Source: Macrophomina tecta (Eukaryota; Ascomycota; Dothideomycetes; Botryosphaeriales; Botryosphaeriaceae). Taken from it: DNA of 64,000 nt. Numbering within the stretch: the first letter of the stretch is position 1; every line of letters starts with the position of its first letter. A program made the position numbers and the translations under genes. The notes beneath the pieces are model-generated. The model was not told the DNA's origin, did not search any database, and saw only the letters and a program-made list of their open reading frames with translations. Positions 21,577-32,608 of the stretch are shown one piece after another. The DNA lies in contig JAKSGN010000002.1 of the NCBI GenBank assembly GCA_024180945.1, positions 2,666,001 to 2,730,000 of the forward strand, written 5' to 3'.

Positions 21577-22474
21577 TTTCTCGCCAGATGAAAGAGTCCG
21601 AAAGAGTCCAAAAGAGTATGGAAAGTCGCCGAAGGGAAGAAATGCATTGATGAGACTCAAGTGCGGAATATAGAAGAGGAATGGCCCACCATCTGCTAGC
21701 ACGACAAACTGCCATGATACTCCATAGATTATCGATACCCCCCCCCCCCCCTTTTTTTTTTTTATCCAGCTATCAAACAATTCGGTGCTGATGTATAGAG
21801 ATACCCCCGCAAATGAATTGCCTCCTTGTGCGCAAGCCGGCAAGGGTTATAGTTTGCAGTGCGTAAGCTGAGCACAACATCAAGCGCTTGGAGAGTGAGG
21901 TGTGTAATTTGGAAGACTGACCATACTGACCTGATGTTGCCTTCGCCAACAGTTGACGTCGGAAGCACTCTTGGTGCACTAACGCAAATTGGCAAGGAGA
22001 AGTAGTCACGTCGTCGACCCAGACGACTCCACTCCGCCTTCTCGGAGTTGCGCGCCCGGCTAAGCTTAAGCTTCATCAGTGTTCACCGCCGGACCCCGCA
22101 GAACAGCCGTTGCAGTGATATTTCTGACTCTCTTGAAGCTTCAGAGGAGGATGAAAGGGTATACCGATCGTCTAATACTGAGGGTGTTTGCTGAGCATGA
22201 GTAGCGCGACTGACTTTGTACCACGGCGGTAGAAAGGCTAGATAAACGCCGGACTCGCGCGCAGAGCCGGTTATTGGACTGCAGCCGAAAATTGGACCTT
22301 ATTTGCTCGCAAACAGGCTGTCGGTGCGCGGTAAGTCAGGCTGCGAAGGGAGGAGGGCTCACGCCCGCACTCCTCCGCCTCCCGGTGTTTCGGTTCGCTC
22401 CACTCCACCAACATCGCGCAACCAACACCCACCTAACTCCCCACCTCGCTTGACATCGACTGCTGCGCACAACC
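21577..22474. other. Intergenic region
   Basis: About 0.9 kb between two same-strand genes. It holds a C14T12 composite run (21738-21763) and then the promoter/leader of the RUS-family gene, which turns CT-rich from about 22370. No gene seen. Confidence 0.5.
21738..21763. repeat. Composite homopolymer C14-T12
   Basis: Fourteen C then twelve T, about 160 bp beyond the stop of the coiled-coil gene. Third member of the C-run plus A/T-run set in this window. Confidence 0.8.
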
Positions 22475-25140
22475 ATGGAAACCCAAGCTCCGCAGCTCGA
22501 ACTCGCCGAATACGATGAATCCGGAAAAGTGACGGCCACCTACGTCGAGACCGGCCCACGCATTGATGTTATCGTAAGCACGGCAGAGAGCCCTCTCGTC
22601 TCACCGCAACGGCATCAACGATCACGATCCAACCTCACGCCAAGGCTAACCGCTCTCTGACAGTTGCCCGAAGAGCGGAAAACTCTTCTGCATCAGGCTC
22701 TCGACATTTTCCTGCCCGCCGGCTACCCGCAGAGCGTGACCGAGGACTACCTGCCGTGCGTCTTGGCCTCAAAACACCTGGCCCTTCACGCCCATTTCCC
22801 ATTCCAGTAGCCGTCCCGTGAGAGAGTTACTGACGCAGTCTTCCGCTCGAGCAGATATCAGGTTTATGTCTGTCTCCCTCATCGGACCCTACTTCCTCCT
22901 TCCGACGTCGCTTGCATGCTCTTAGGTCTTACTATTCGGTCCGCGGCCTGCTAATTCGACGTCATCGCCCTGCAGGACTCACTCCAAGCCTTCTCCAGCT
23001 CAATTGCCGGCCTCCTGTCCTCTCGGGCCGTTCTCGAAGGTAGATCGCCAGCGCAGCAAGCAGCAATTTGCCATTCCTTCCCCACATATGCAACTTTGGC
23101 GATCACGATCGCGATCAACTCAACCAGGTTACGGCGATCAGCGTGCCTTAAGTAGCCTCACTCTCCTATACACGTACCCTCCGTTGTCAGGCGCCTCGCC
23201 TTGGCGCTTTACACCGCCTCACTCCGCTCTTCTTTCTCTCTCCTACTACTAGATCTCCTAAGCATACGACCGGTAATTGACGCATTGTCCCTGACAGGTG
23301 TCGGCGTCGGCGATGCTACGGCATCTCCTACTGCGGCTCTACTTCTCTCCGTGCTCCAAGAATCGGCTGGGCGCATAGCCACAATTCTCTTCGCGGCAAG
23401 GCTGGGCACCAGTCTGGAGCCCGAATGCAAAGCTTGGAGACTGGCGGCTGATTTCTTCAACGATGCGGCCATGCTGCTGAACTGCATCTCGCCGGCGCTC
23501 CCGCGGGTTGCGCGGGTTTGTGTACTGAGCCTTAGCAGCATCCTCAGCGCATTATGCGGCGTCGCTGCAGGGTCCAGCAAAGCAAGCCTAAGCGCACACT
23601 TTGCTCGTATGCAAAATCTTGGGGAGTTAAATGCGGTGAGTTGTTTTTCTTTCCTAACTCTTGAACATGCCGAGCAAACTCCAAATACGTACCCGCACGG
23701 TGGTTTTGTTTGTTAGTGTGACCTGGATTGGTAGTTCTCTTTCTCATCTTAATGTCCTGAAACACATCCGGGGAAGCTTTACGAGGCAGGTTAGACCGGT
23801 ACTTGTTAGATCCCGCCCGGATCCGTTTCACATTATGCCTTCGCGTGGGCGTTCCGTCCATATCCGGGTGTTGGATAGGCTAGCTAACGGACCGTGTCGT
23901 GTAGAAAGATTCCTCGCAGGAAACGATCATCTCACTCATGGGAATGCTGGTAAGTGCTGCCGGACCCTCCAATCAACCATTCCTTGTCTTCTCCGCCGTA
24001 TAGCTGGATGCGAACGGACAGCAGAGCGACCAGCCACTATGCGCTGGTGCTGACGGACCCGTCACGACTCTGGCGCAGCAACTCAGCTGGAGGATCGACA
24101 AGTGTCTCCCTTGCTATTGCATTATGAGAATGATGCGCGCCTCCTCCATACCATTCCATTCTATCTCTGCCAGTCAGCTGATGGTATTGTGGAAAACACG
24201 GGGTTTTTGAGAAGCGGAAGTGCTGACTCTTTGTGATACTCATAAGGCTGGTAGTGTCGTCGTGTCATGGGTCTCGTCCCCGCTAGCGACATGGGTGTCG
24301 ATGCTGCTGCTGCTGACAATTCACCTTGGGACCAACTACGCCGCAGTGCGGGCCGTCAGCATGCGCTCGCTGAACAGGCAGCGCGCCAACATTGTCATGA
24401 GCCATCTCCTGGCCTACGACAAGGTCCTCACGCCGCAACAGGTGGCACAGAAAGAGCGCATATTCGAGCTCCGGGACGGAGCGCTACGGTGGGCTGACGA
24501 TCAAGTAGTCGGGCATTGCAGGATCGGGGTCCGGCTGGCCGACGTCGTGGCAAAGCTGCCAGGCGCGGAGTCCGGGGAACCAGGCACGGCGCGGAAGACT
24601 GGAGCAGTGGTGCGTGATGGCGGCGCTTCGGCCAACGACATGTCACTATCAAGACTGCTTAAGGTTTACGAGCACGACTCGTACCTGCTGTGGTACGACT
24701 CCGCGTGGTCCGAGGCGCTCATTGTCCTCAAGCAGAGTTGCGAGCCGGCAGCCCAGCTCCAGGCCTGGACTCAGGCGCTGCTGCTGGCCTCCCGCCACGG
24801 AGGAGGAGCAGGCACCGGAGGGCGCCGGGGGCTGGCGACTCAGAGGTCGGGGGCGTCCCAGCAGGGTCTGAGACAGCAGGCAGCCAAGGCTGAAGAACAT
24901 CACGACAGAGGCCGGGTCAGTGCGGCCGACAGCAGCCGCGACGACAACGACGGCTCTGCTGGTCTCGAGCTGGAGCTGCGGCTGACGCTAGAACAAACGC
25001 GCCATATGTTCGGCGCGGGCAGCGGCGCAGCGAGGGCACGGTTGGAGGCGGCGGGCTGGGACCTGAGCATTGCAGCTCTCGAGACCCACTCGGGCACACG
25101 CGCTGCCGTGCGGGCATCTCTGTGGTCAGAAAAACAGTGA
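22475..25140 (+). CDS. RUS / DUF647 family membrane protein
   Basis: Fungal member of the Root UVB Sensitive (DUF647) family; in plants some members act in vitamin B6 and auxin-related processes, and the fungal role is unknown. Seven exons (22475-22573, 22664-22755, 22855-22867, 22976-23039, 23298-23635, 23905-23949, 24247-25140) give 514 residues. Family blocks appear in order: FLPAGYPQSVTEDYLPYQVY and DSLQAFSSSIAGLLSSRAVL, GVGVGDATASPTAALL, QESAGRIATILFAARLGTSL, KAWRLAADFFNDAAMLL, then STSQ-like SSQETIISLMGMLAGS and LGTNYAAVRAVSMRSLNRQR. Hydrophobic segments fit several membrane helices. Exon 3 has only 13 nt (encoding YQVY with flanking bases) and is needed to keep the frame. The last 150 residues (about 365-514) are Gly/Arg/Ala-rich and poorly recognisable. 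The start follows a CT-rich leader. Confidence 0.85.
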
Positions 25141-26135
25141 GTGTGACTGCTTGTCGCAACGCTCGGCTCGCGGCAGGAGCGAGGCCTGAAGGAGCGGAGA
25201 GTGGGAGAGCAGGAGCGGGGATACAATAGGTCGGCGGACATGTAATTTAACGCGTTGCTCTAAACGAATGCCTGGGCCCGGGTCTGTGGAGATGCTCGCT
25301 GTGAAGCGCTGAGGCGGCGGGCGGGCAGAAGGCGGACATGGATGGTTGCTCACATTTAGGGGCTTGAGGGCCACCGGGCAACGGCGACAGCGGGAGACAA
25401 CGGGACGCTTCTCGACGGCAGCAGCAGCAAGGGTGGGGAAAAAAAAAAAAGGAAAAGAAAAACAGAGGTTTCTTTGACGGCGGGCAAAAAGGGACTCACC
25501 GCACATGGCCGGGGCAAAAACATGGCCGGGCGCTGGGGGGGCGTGAGACCGGTTTTGGGCCGGTTCCGGCAGCGATGGGCCCCAAAAATTGCGCAGGGCC
25601 GGAGCAGCGAGACGTCACGGGTGGAGGCTCTGGCTCGCTATCCGGGTGGATGTCCGTCCGCGCAGTGGTATAGCAACGGCCATAATATTCGAGAGCCGTC
25701 ATACGATAGTGTCATGATCTGCTCTGGCGTGCAGCAGTGGGCCCGAAGCGGAAGGCTTCCAGAAGGGCTGTGGAAGTTCACGGACGGGAAAAAAGTTTGA
25801 CGTTCATCTTGCAGCGTCACCTCGGGCAGTGCAGCCCGCCCGGCTTAGGCAGGTCGCACGCGTGCAAGCGGGCGCGATGGGACCCTGGGCGTGTGTCGGC
25901 CAGCCTCGCCCTCGTCGGCTTGGCTCGTCACCAGCTGTTCTTGGGCGCGACTCTTGGTTACGAGCCGCATCGAGAGAGCGGACGGCGAGTGGAGCCAATG
26001 CCCCCTTCTCCTTTCCGTGCAGCGTGTCGTGCATACCCTTGTGCCTGCCGTTGCGCTGCCGTTGCGCTGCGCTATTGCTGCTGGTCAGGCCCGTTGGCGC
26101 CGCCGGCCGGTGCAGCAGCAGCAGCGGCGGCGGCG

Positions 26136-26166
<31 letters not shown>

Positions 26167-27480
26167 GTCCCGGGCCCGGCCCTGTGGCTCGTGGCAAAAA
26201 GGCAACAAAGGACGGCCGGCAGCAGTGGCCCGGGCGCACGCGCAGCAGCAGGGGAGGAGTCAGCGCCGGCCGCCCTATCAGCGATGGCATCATCCTCTTG
26301 CGCACAAAGAGCGGCGGCGGAATCAGTCGGAGGCGCTGCTCACCTCACGGACGTGCGCGGCTGCTTGCGGTGGTGGGCGCTGGGCGGGCGGGCGGCTGCC
26401 TGTCGCAGAGGCAGCGAGAGGCAGCGAGGGGCAGCGCAGCGCAGCGCAGCGCACTGCTCTGGCCGGCAGGTGCTGGTGCTGGGGGGCGCACGATGATCGG
26501 CGCTGGCTGTGAGATGCGCATGGCGAGTGGAGTGGAGTCGAGAGGCTGGAGCCACGAGCGGGCGGCAGAGCTTCGACGCGCGTGCTGCAAGTGGCGAGCG
26601 CTGCTGCTGCAGCCTCCTGCCTGCTTCGGGCGCGCTTCGACGCGGCCTTCTCTGGCTTCTTTGTGCTCGATCAGCGGGGGCGTGCTGCAGCCTGCGCAGG
26701 GATGCCATTGGTGCGCGCTGCCCTAGTGTCTTTTCTCGAAGGGCGCCTGTCGGCTCTTAGGGCGGACGCTGATGCCACTCCGCTTCACTATCCAGATCAC
26801 ACCTCTCCGCGCTCCGTGTGCATCTGAGATTGCTGCCCGGTCCCTTCCAGCGCCGCCCGTCTCTCCACGCAACCACCTACTAAACCTCCGCCCCGGCACC
26901 GCTCGCCGCGTCCCTTGTCCTCCGCCCTCCCAAACCATCCACCTTGACCGCACATCATAACCCACTCCTCCCGCTTCCGTCAGCGGCACCCCCTGCCACT
27001 CCCTCTGCCAACACGCCCCAGCCAGAGCCACCGCTCCTGCCGCTCGTTTCAGGCCGAGTCTTGCGACAGCGCTACCCAGCACCACCGACACGCCTGAGGC
27101 GACGCTACCACTTAGTCACCTCGCTCAATTCCTAACCTCTCGCCCTCATCCGCCCGCCTCCCATCTCCATCCGTGTCGTTTGTGTCCCCGGTCCAGAAGC
27201 CCTCCACCGACACACCAGCACACGAGCAAGCGCATGTGCGACTACCACCACCGGCCCTCGTCTCCATTACCGTCCATGACTCCGGCGCGCCTAGCTCTGT
27301 CGCAGTAGACGCAGCTCTCTCTAGCCCCCGCAGCTCGCCCGTCCGTTGCTCAAGCTGGCGTCGAGACTCCGCCCCGCGCGGCCCACTCAACTCTGTGTTT
27401 GTCCCGGACCTGGCTCTGCCTGTGACGCCTGGGAGACCTGCAATCCGGCAACTAGGTGTAAAGAGCCGTGGTGGAATGTG
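25141..27480. other. Intergenic region with GC-rich, low-complexity DNA and RGS leader
   Basis: About 2.3 kb. From 25,800 to 26,700 it is GC-rich and low in complexity, including a (CAG/CGG/CAA)n tract at 26113-26166, and long frames stay open on both strands for compositional reasons. From about 26,830 to 27,470 it is strongly pyrimidine-rich, as in fungal promoters and leaders. No supportable gene. Confidence 0.5.
26113..26166. repeat. Trinucleotide tract (CAG)n(CGG)n(CAG)n(CAACAG)n
   Basis: Imperfect trinucleotide repeat of CAG, CGG and CAA units, about 54 bp, in intergenic DNA. Confidence 0.85.
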
Positions 27481-27481
27481 A
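27476..27481 (+). promoter_or_regulatory. Start-stop upstream ORF (ATGTGA) touching the RGS start
   Basis: ATG at 27476-27478 is followed directly by TGA at 27479-27481, whose A is the first base of the in-frame ATG of the RGS protein (27481). Such minimal AUG-stop elements can stall or recycle ribosomes. It matters only if the mRNA starts upstream and if the 27481 start is used. Confidence 0.4.
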
Positions 27482-28653
27482 TGCACCGCAAGTCGGTCCC
27501 GCCCAGCCTCCGTCTCAAAACCCCCTCTTCTACCACGCCCTCCACCCGCTCCTCCTCCCCCTCCGACGACGACGACAAAGACGAAAAGGGAGGATTCAAG
27601 ATGTCGACTCATGAGTATGTACCAACCACAACAACTGCCACAAGGCCCCTCTCCGTCGCAATACCTAGGGGATATGCTCAAGGTCCCTATTGTCCCAGGC
27701 GCCCGAATCTCTCCGAAATACTAGCAAACACCGCTTCTCCGCCATGGACCCTCAGCGCCTTCATGGCCTACCTCTCTCAGAACCATTGCTTGGAGACTCT
27801 CGAGTTTACCATGGATGCGTCCCGCTACCGTAAGCATTACAACAAGATGGTTGGCTCGAAGCCCGACTCGCCCGTCTCGCCCAGTAGCGAAGAGTGTAAC
27901 TACGTCAAGATGCTCTGGCAGCGCCTGCTCGACGCCTATATAGCGCCCAACGGCCCGAGAGAAGTCAACCTCCCGTCCGATGTGCGCGACAGCCTCCTGG
28001 CTTTGTCAAACCCCTATGTCCCCCCTCATCCCTCGACACTAGACACCGCTGTCGCTAAAATCTACGAGCTGATGGAGGAGTCCGTGCTGGTCCCCTTTCT
28101 GAACAGCCTCTCTCCTCAAAGCGCAGGCGACTACAACACAAGCGAGGAGAACCTATCGCACTCCCACACCCGTTCCTACGACGAACGTGCTCTCCGTCGC
28201 GAGGTTACCCAGAGCAGTTCTGAGGTGCCACACAAGCATCGCGCATCGGCCCCTTCATCCCTGACGACCAGCTTCACCAATGCCACGCGCAATTTCGGCG
28301 CTGCAGCACATGCCCGTTTCGCAAGCGCTTCGCACCACCGTCACCCGCATTCAGTTGTCTCGTCGGCCGCAGCGTCGCCATCAGATCGTGACGGTCTAAC
28401 GGATGACTCGGGTAGCGCTAGTAGCCCTAGCGCCTTGGGCGATCCTATGACGCCGCCCACCACGCCCCCAATGAGCGACTATGGCTACCCTCCCAGCGCT
28501 AACGGTACCCCTAGCCCGAGGAACAGTCGGCACGAGCGCGAGGGCAGCGGATGGAAGAGAATGAGCAGCAAGTTGGGCTGGAAGAAGAGGAGCAGTGGTC
28601 AGATCCGGGAGGAACAAGCTCAACACCAGCAGATGGAGGGAGGCATGTTCTGA
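27481..28653 (+). CDS. RGS-domain regulator of heterotrimeric G-protein signalling
   Basis: A GTPase-activating protein for a G-alpha subunit, probably of the RgsA/yeast Rgs2 type, which lack DEP domains. Single exon, 390 residues from 27481. The RGS region spans about residues 78-205: RRPNLSEILANTASPPWTLS, FMAYLSQNHCLETLEFTMDA, then a Ser-rich insert, MLWQRLLDAYIAPNGPREVN, LPSDVRDSLLALSN and TAVAKIYELMEESVLVPFLN. The C-terminal half is Ser/His/Pro-rich, with a basic tail (WKRMSSKLGWKKRSSGQ). A second in-frame ATG at 27601 has A at -3 and would give 350 residues starting just before the conserved part; either start is possible. The residues between them are Ser/Pro/Asp-rich. Confidence 0.85.
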   Translation: MHRKSVPPSLRLKTPSSTTPSTRSSSPSDDDDKDEKGGFKMSTHEYVPTTTTATRPLSVAIPRGYAQGPYCPRRPNLSEILANTASPPWTLSAFMAYLSQNHCLETLEFTMDASRYRKHYNKMVGSKPDSPVSPSSEECNYVKMLWQRLLDAYIAPNGPREVNLPSDVRDSLLALSNPYVPPHPSTLDTAVAKIYELMEESVLVPFLNSLSPQSAGDYNTSEENLSHSHTRSYDERALRREVTQSSSEVPHKHRASAPSSLTTSFTNATRNFGAAAHARFASASHHRHPHSVVSSAAASPSDRDGLTDDSGSASSPSALGDPMTPPTTPPMSDYGYPPSANGTPSPRNSRHEREGSGWKRMSSKLGWKKRSSGQIREEQAQHQQMEGGMF

Positions 28654-30692
28654 AGCGCTAGCGCGAATGAGCGGTGAGTTCTTGCTCGCAGCTCTCAGGG
28701 TCTACGGTCCAGAACACCTTGCCTCGTGGCTTCCCTCGGACGCTGTAGCCAGACCTTCCGCGGCGTCGTTAACCTTTCCGGGGACCGGGGTTGTGCGGCT
28801 TACGGCTTGAAGTTTATTTGGGCCCAGTCTGACCCCGCAGTGCCTGCCGGACAAGGCCGGGAATTCCTGGCGACACACATAAAACCTCCATCTACGACAT
28901 GACTCGGACGATCTAGCATTTCGTCGCCATCTCAGCTCTCAGCATCACGTTATTGCTCTCATTATGGACTTCACGACTCCCTGGACGTCCCTCTTCTCTC
29001 CGCATCATCCTTAACGACCTTCAAATTGCGAGATACGACTAGCATCAACTAGCATTTGCACCGGCGTTAGAAGGCGCATCTTGGCCATGCCAACCCTCTG
29101 CTCGTCAGACAACAAAAGACGGCAGTAGTGTCATGGATTCAAGGCACTGGATAACTGGGCGTTCTTTCATCGACATTATTGCCACCATCGCATCGCGATC
29201 ATCACTTGCCATGGTCATCAGTCATCACAGCGCATTTCCTGTTTTCAGCCCATCATCATGGTCTCTCACTGTTCATGGAGAATAGTTCTGGCACACACAA
29301 AATCGTTGTTTTATTTGCGTTCATTTCCTGCTCCACGACAGAACCTGGAAGAGGCGCGATAACACGTCCTGTCTTCATTCATTGCATCGGCGTTGGAAAC
29401 CAAAACAAGTCATGGCTATGAACAGCTGATGACTGGAAGGGTTGAATTTCGCTTTCGGATTGACCGAGGTGTCCTGTTTTTGTTTTCCCCCTCATGACTT
29501 ATGGATACTCTTGCTTTGTCATTGTTAGTCTTTGTTTTTCGTCACGTCGGCGGAGGCGTAATGGGTGGGACGGCATGAGCTTCGGCTCTTCGACTTTTTG
29601 TTTTCATCTCAGCGTTTTTATTTGAATGAGTGGAGGAAAGGTGTCAGGATGAGGTGGTCGGATGAAGCATGGGCAGGTGTGAAAACTTAACGATTGCTTC
29701 CTCCGTCACTTCTTCTTACACCACCTGTACGAAACGAAAGAGTACCCCGGTTGTCTTTGTTGTTATTATTTTTCCACTGCTACTCTTCACGCATAGATAG
29801 AGCTTCCTCCTTTTTCCCTTTTACCATCCGTTTTTCCACGTCACCTTTTGAGCGAGCATAACTGTGCGGGAGACGTATTAGGGGTAGCAACCGATTCTCT
29901 GTCGGGTTATGGTTCGTCTCTTTTAGGGGTTGCACACCACCACTATTAGGAGGCTCTAGCCAATCTATCGAATTATCGGGGAACGAAGGGGCCATTCGGT
30001 CGACAGGCCGATGTCTCGCTCCCCCGGTCTCTTCTACTTCTGCCTACTGTTCCTTCGTCGCTTTGTGAGATTCCTTGGACGTGTACGGCTATGATTGTGA
30101 GTATTTTGCTTGACCTATCAGACTGCTCTGGACTGGAATGGAACGGAGGAGATCATTTTCCTATATTATTACCCCACTTCTTCCAGTGCCTTTCCCACCC
30201 CCCTTTCTTACGTGGCTGAGCGTCGTTGAGTGGTAAGCGCTCTTGACCATCATGACAACCGCGCTCGCCGCGTTTGTGCTTATTTGGCTCACGTTTCTCA
30301 CACTTTCATGCGTTCCTATTTTAGCTCCGGGCGTGGAAGGAGGATACGGGCCCGCCACCGGTCAGCGCAGTAAAATACGTATGTGTGCACGCGCTCACAA
30401 ATCCCACGTATATCTCTCCCGATGGTGGTGTGTGCTTTTCGCATGCGTATGCAAGCAAGCAAGGGCAGTGCCCCCCCAAGGGCCAAGCCCGAGACCGTTC
30501 ATGCAGCGGACTACTAGCTGAGTGAGTGGACGGCAGGGGGCATCAAAGCACTGCCGATCCGCATGTGCGGGTGCAGCGGGCGGACGGCAAGAGGGAAGGG
30601 GGAGGGGGTTTGGGTTTCTTGATGTCGCAAGGCAAACTGGGCCTCTGTTGAACCCTGTACCGCGGCTGCGGGTTGGGGTTGATGGGACAGGG

Positions 30693-30710
30693 AAAAAAAA
30701 AAAAAAAAAA
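30693..30710. repeat. A18 homopolymer
   Basis: Uninterrupted run of 18 A in the gene-free region. Confidence 0.8.
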
Positions 30711-30968
30711 GAAGAACGCGCGCACACTCAGGTGGAACGTGAGGAGTTCCAGCGAGTGTGTCGGAAGGAACAGGGTTGGAGTCTTCACCGGTTCGTTCGG
30801 TCGGTCGGTTGGAGCCGGGGGATGAGCGCGCGTTGCGGCTCCGATTGATGACTGTGCATGATGTTGTTGGGATAATGGATGCTGTGATGATGAGAGAGGC
30901 TTGTGAGAGTACAAGAGGCTGAAAGGGAAAGGGAAAGGGTACAAACAAACACACACAAACACATACAC

Positions 30969-30986
30969 AAAAAAAAAAAAAAAAAA
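30969..30986. repeat. A18 homopolymer after a CA-rich stretch
   Basis: Follows three AAAGGG units (about 30920-30938) and a purine/CA-rich stretch of ACAAAC-like words. A simple-sequence zone. Confidence 0.75.
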
Positions 30987-31903
30987 GAAGCCGCAACGTA
31001 GGAGCATACAGGGATCCAGCAGTACCTCGCATCTTGCCAGAGATTAGCGCGCGCTTGCACCCCCCAGTGCGAATCTGTTGAATTCTGTTACTTGTTCTTC
31101 TTCCAACACCCTCTCAACGCCGTTCAGGCTTTGCATGTGAATGGTATGTCTCTCTGACCTCCTGGCCAAGTTCCTTCGGCCGGTAGGATACTGTTTCCTT
31201 CTACTTTCTGCGCCGCCGCCGACATGCCGCCTTGCAATGCGCATGATGACCGTGCTCGTTTGTGGCGTCCATGGGAAAACGGGAGGGAGGGAAAAAAATA
31301 AAAATAAACGCGCGTAGAGGCAAAGCCTCTCGGACAAAATTTTCTGTCCCATAGGGTGGTGCCACGCTCCGGTGAATTCGGAGAAGTGAGCAGAGTGGCA
31401 TTGCTACCATCGGGCCATCGGACGTCGCCGAAGAGTTGCTATAGGGGAAACTATCGGACGCCTGATGCACAGAGGCCGGGGAATTACTGCTATACGATGT
31501 ACGTACATACGAAGACGCCGCAACGCCCCCGCCAGACCCAAGAACGACGGCGCGGCGACAACGGCGGAGTAAAACATGGACGGCGTGCCCCATCACCAGG
31601 GAAGCGTACCAGACTTTTTTTTTGTTTTTCCTCTTCCGGCGCAAACGGGCCGAAGGCGCTGGAGATGCGTTTGGTGGACGACCACGGAGAAGGGCGGAAG
31701 AATTAGGGGAAACAGAGATGCTTCGGAAGAAGCCAAGGAGACGGACGTCGTGCGATGCCGGTGATCGACCCGACGGGCAGAAGACGGAAAAAAGAAGATG
31801 TCCTGGCGTCAGTCGCTTCCGCGGGAGATGGACAAGCGCCGGCGCCCGCGGGCGGCCGCCGGGCAGACGCGATTCGTGATGATGTGCAAGCCACAAGCGT
31901 GGA

Positions 31904-31922
31904 TTTTTTTTTTTTTTTTTTT
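31904..31922. repeat. T19 homopolymer
   Basis: Uninterrupted run of 19 T in the gene-free region. Confidence 0.8.
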
Positions 31923-32600
31923 GTACATCGTACGGCCTTTCGCGTCGGTGCTCTCGCTACGATGATGTTGCGCGCCGCTTGGCTGTTGGTCGGCAATCTA
32001 GATCTCGCCTCTCTTCGGTCTCTCCTCGTAATCACGACGCCGCTGCTTGGCTAAACGCGCCTGTGAAGCTTTGGGCGCGACGGCTTCTCGTTGGACGGCG
32101 AGGCGTTCGCAAGGGTTCGCGCGGCTGCGAGCCAAGAGCTGAGTGGCGTCGAATCACACGCGGGGGCATATCCCCGAATTGACTTTTTGAACGAAACGCG
32201 AAACACGGGACGGGCAGAAGGGAAGGGACGCAAGAAAAAGGGAAATAATGCGGCAGAAGGATGCAAGGAAGGAGGTAAGAATAGAATGACCCGGCTATTT
32301 TACAGTTTGTTGCCTTTTCCGCGCCGGGCATACTTCGCACGCTGCATATGCGTCGCCAACGCGGATGTTGTCGTTGTCATATGCCCGCTGAAACTCTGCT
32401 TGATATTCGGTGAAACCTGGGCTCTCTCACGGCTGCTTCCTGACATCTTGTCTTGTTTTGCCTGGACATCGTTTGAAGACTTGTGTGCCTCGCGTCGGGG
32501 CTGTGCGTCCGTCCTGCTGGTAAAGAGCGGCGCACGAAGCTGGTCCCTGGATCGTATTCCAGAACAAGCAGTATACATACTTTCACGCCGGCAACACCCA

Positions 32601-32608
32601 TGACGTCA
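32601..32608. promoter_or_regulatory. Palindromic CRE-like site TGACGTCA
   Basis: Perfect 8-bp ATF/CREB-type palindrome in the gene-free region. No gene starts close by, so it may be a chance match. Confidence 0.25.

Noticed and set aside
25737..26726. Plus-strand frame of about 329 codons between the RUS and RGS genes, with equally long frames on other strands
   Set aside because: Several frames are open at once over low-complexity GC-rich and trinucleotide-repeat DNA; the translations are Ala/Arg/Gly runs with no family features.
30514..31032. Minus-strand frames of 150-170 codons
   Set aside because: They read through poly-A runs as poly-Phe/Pro and have no other support.
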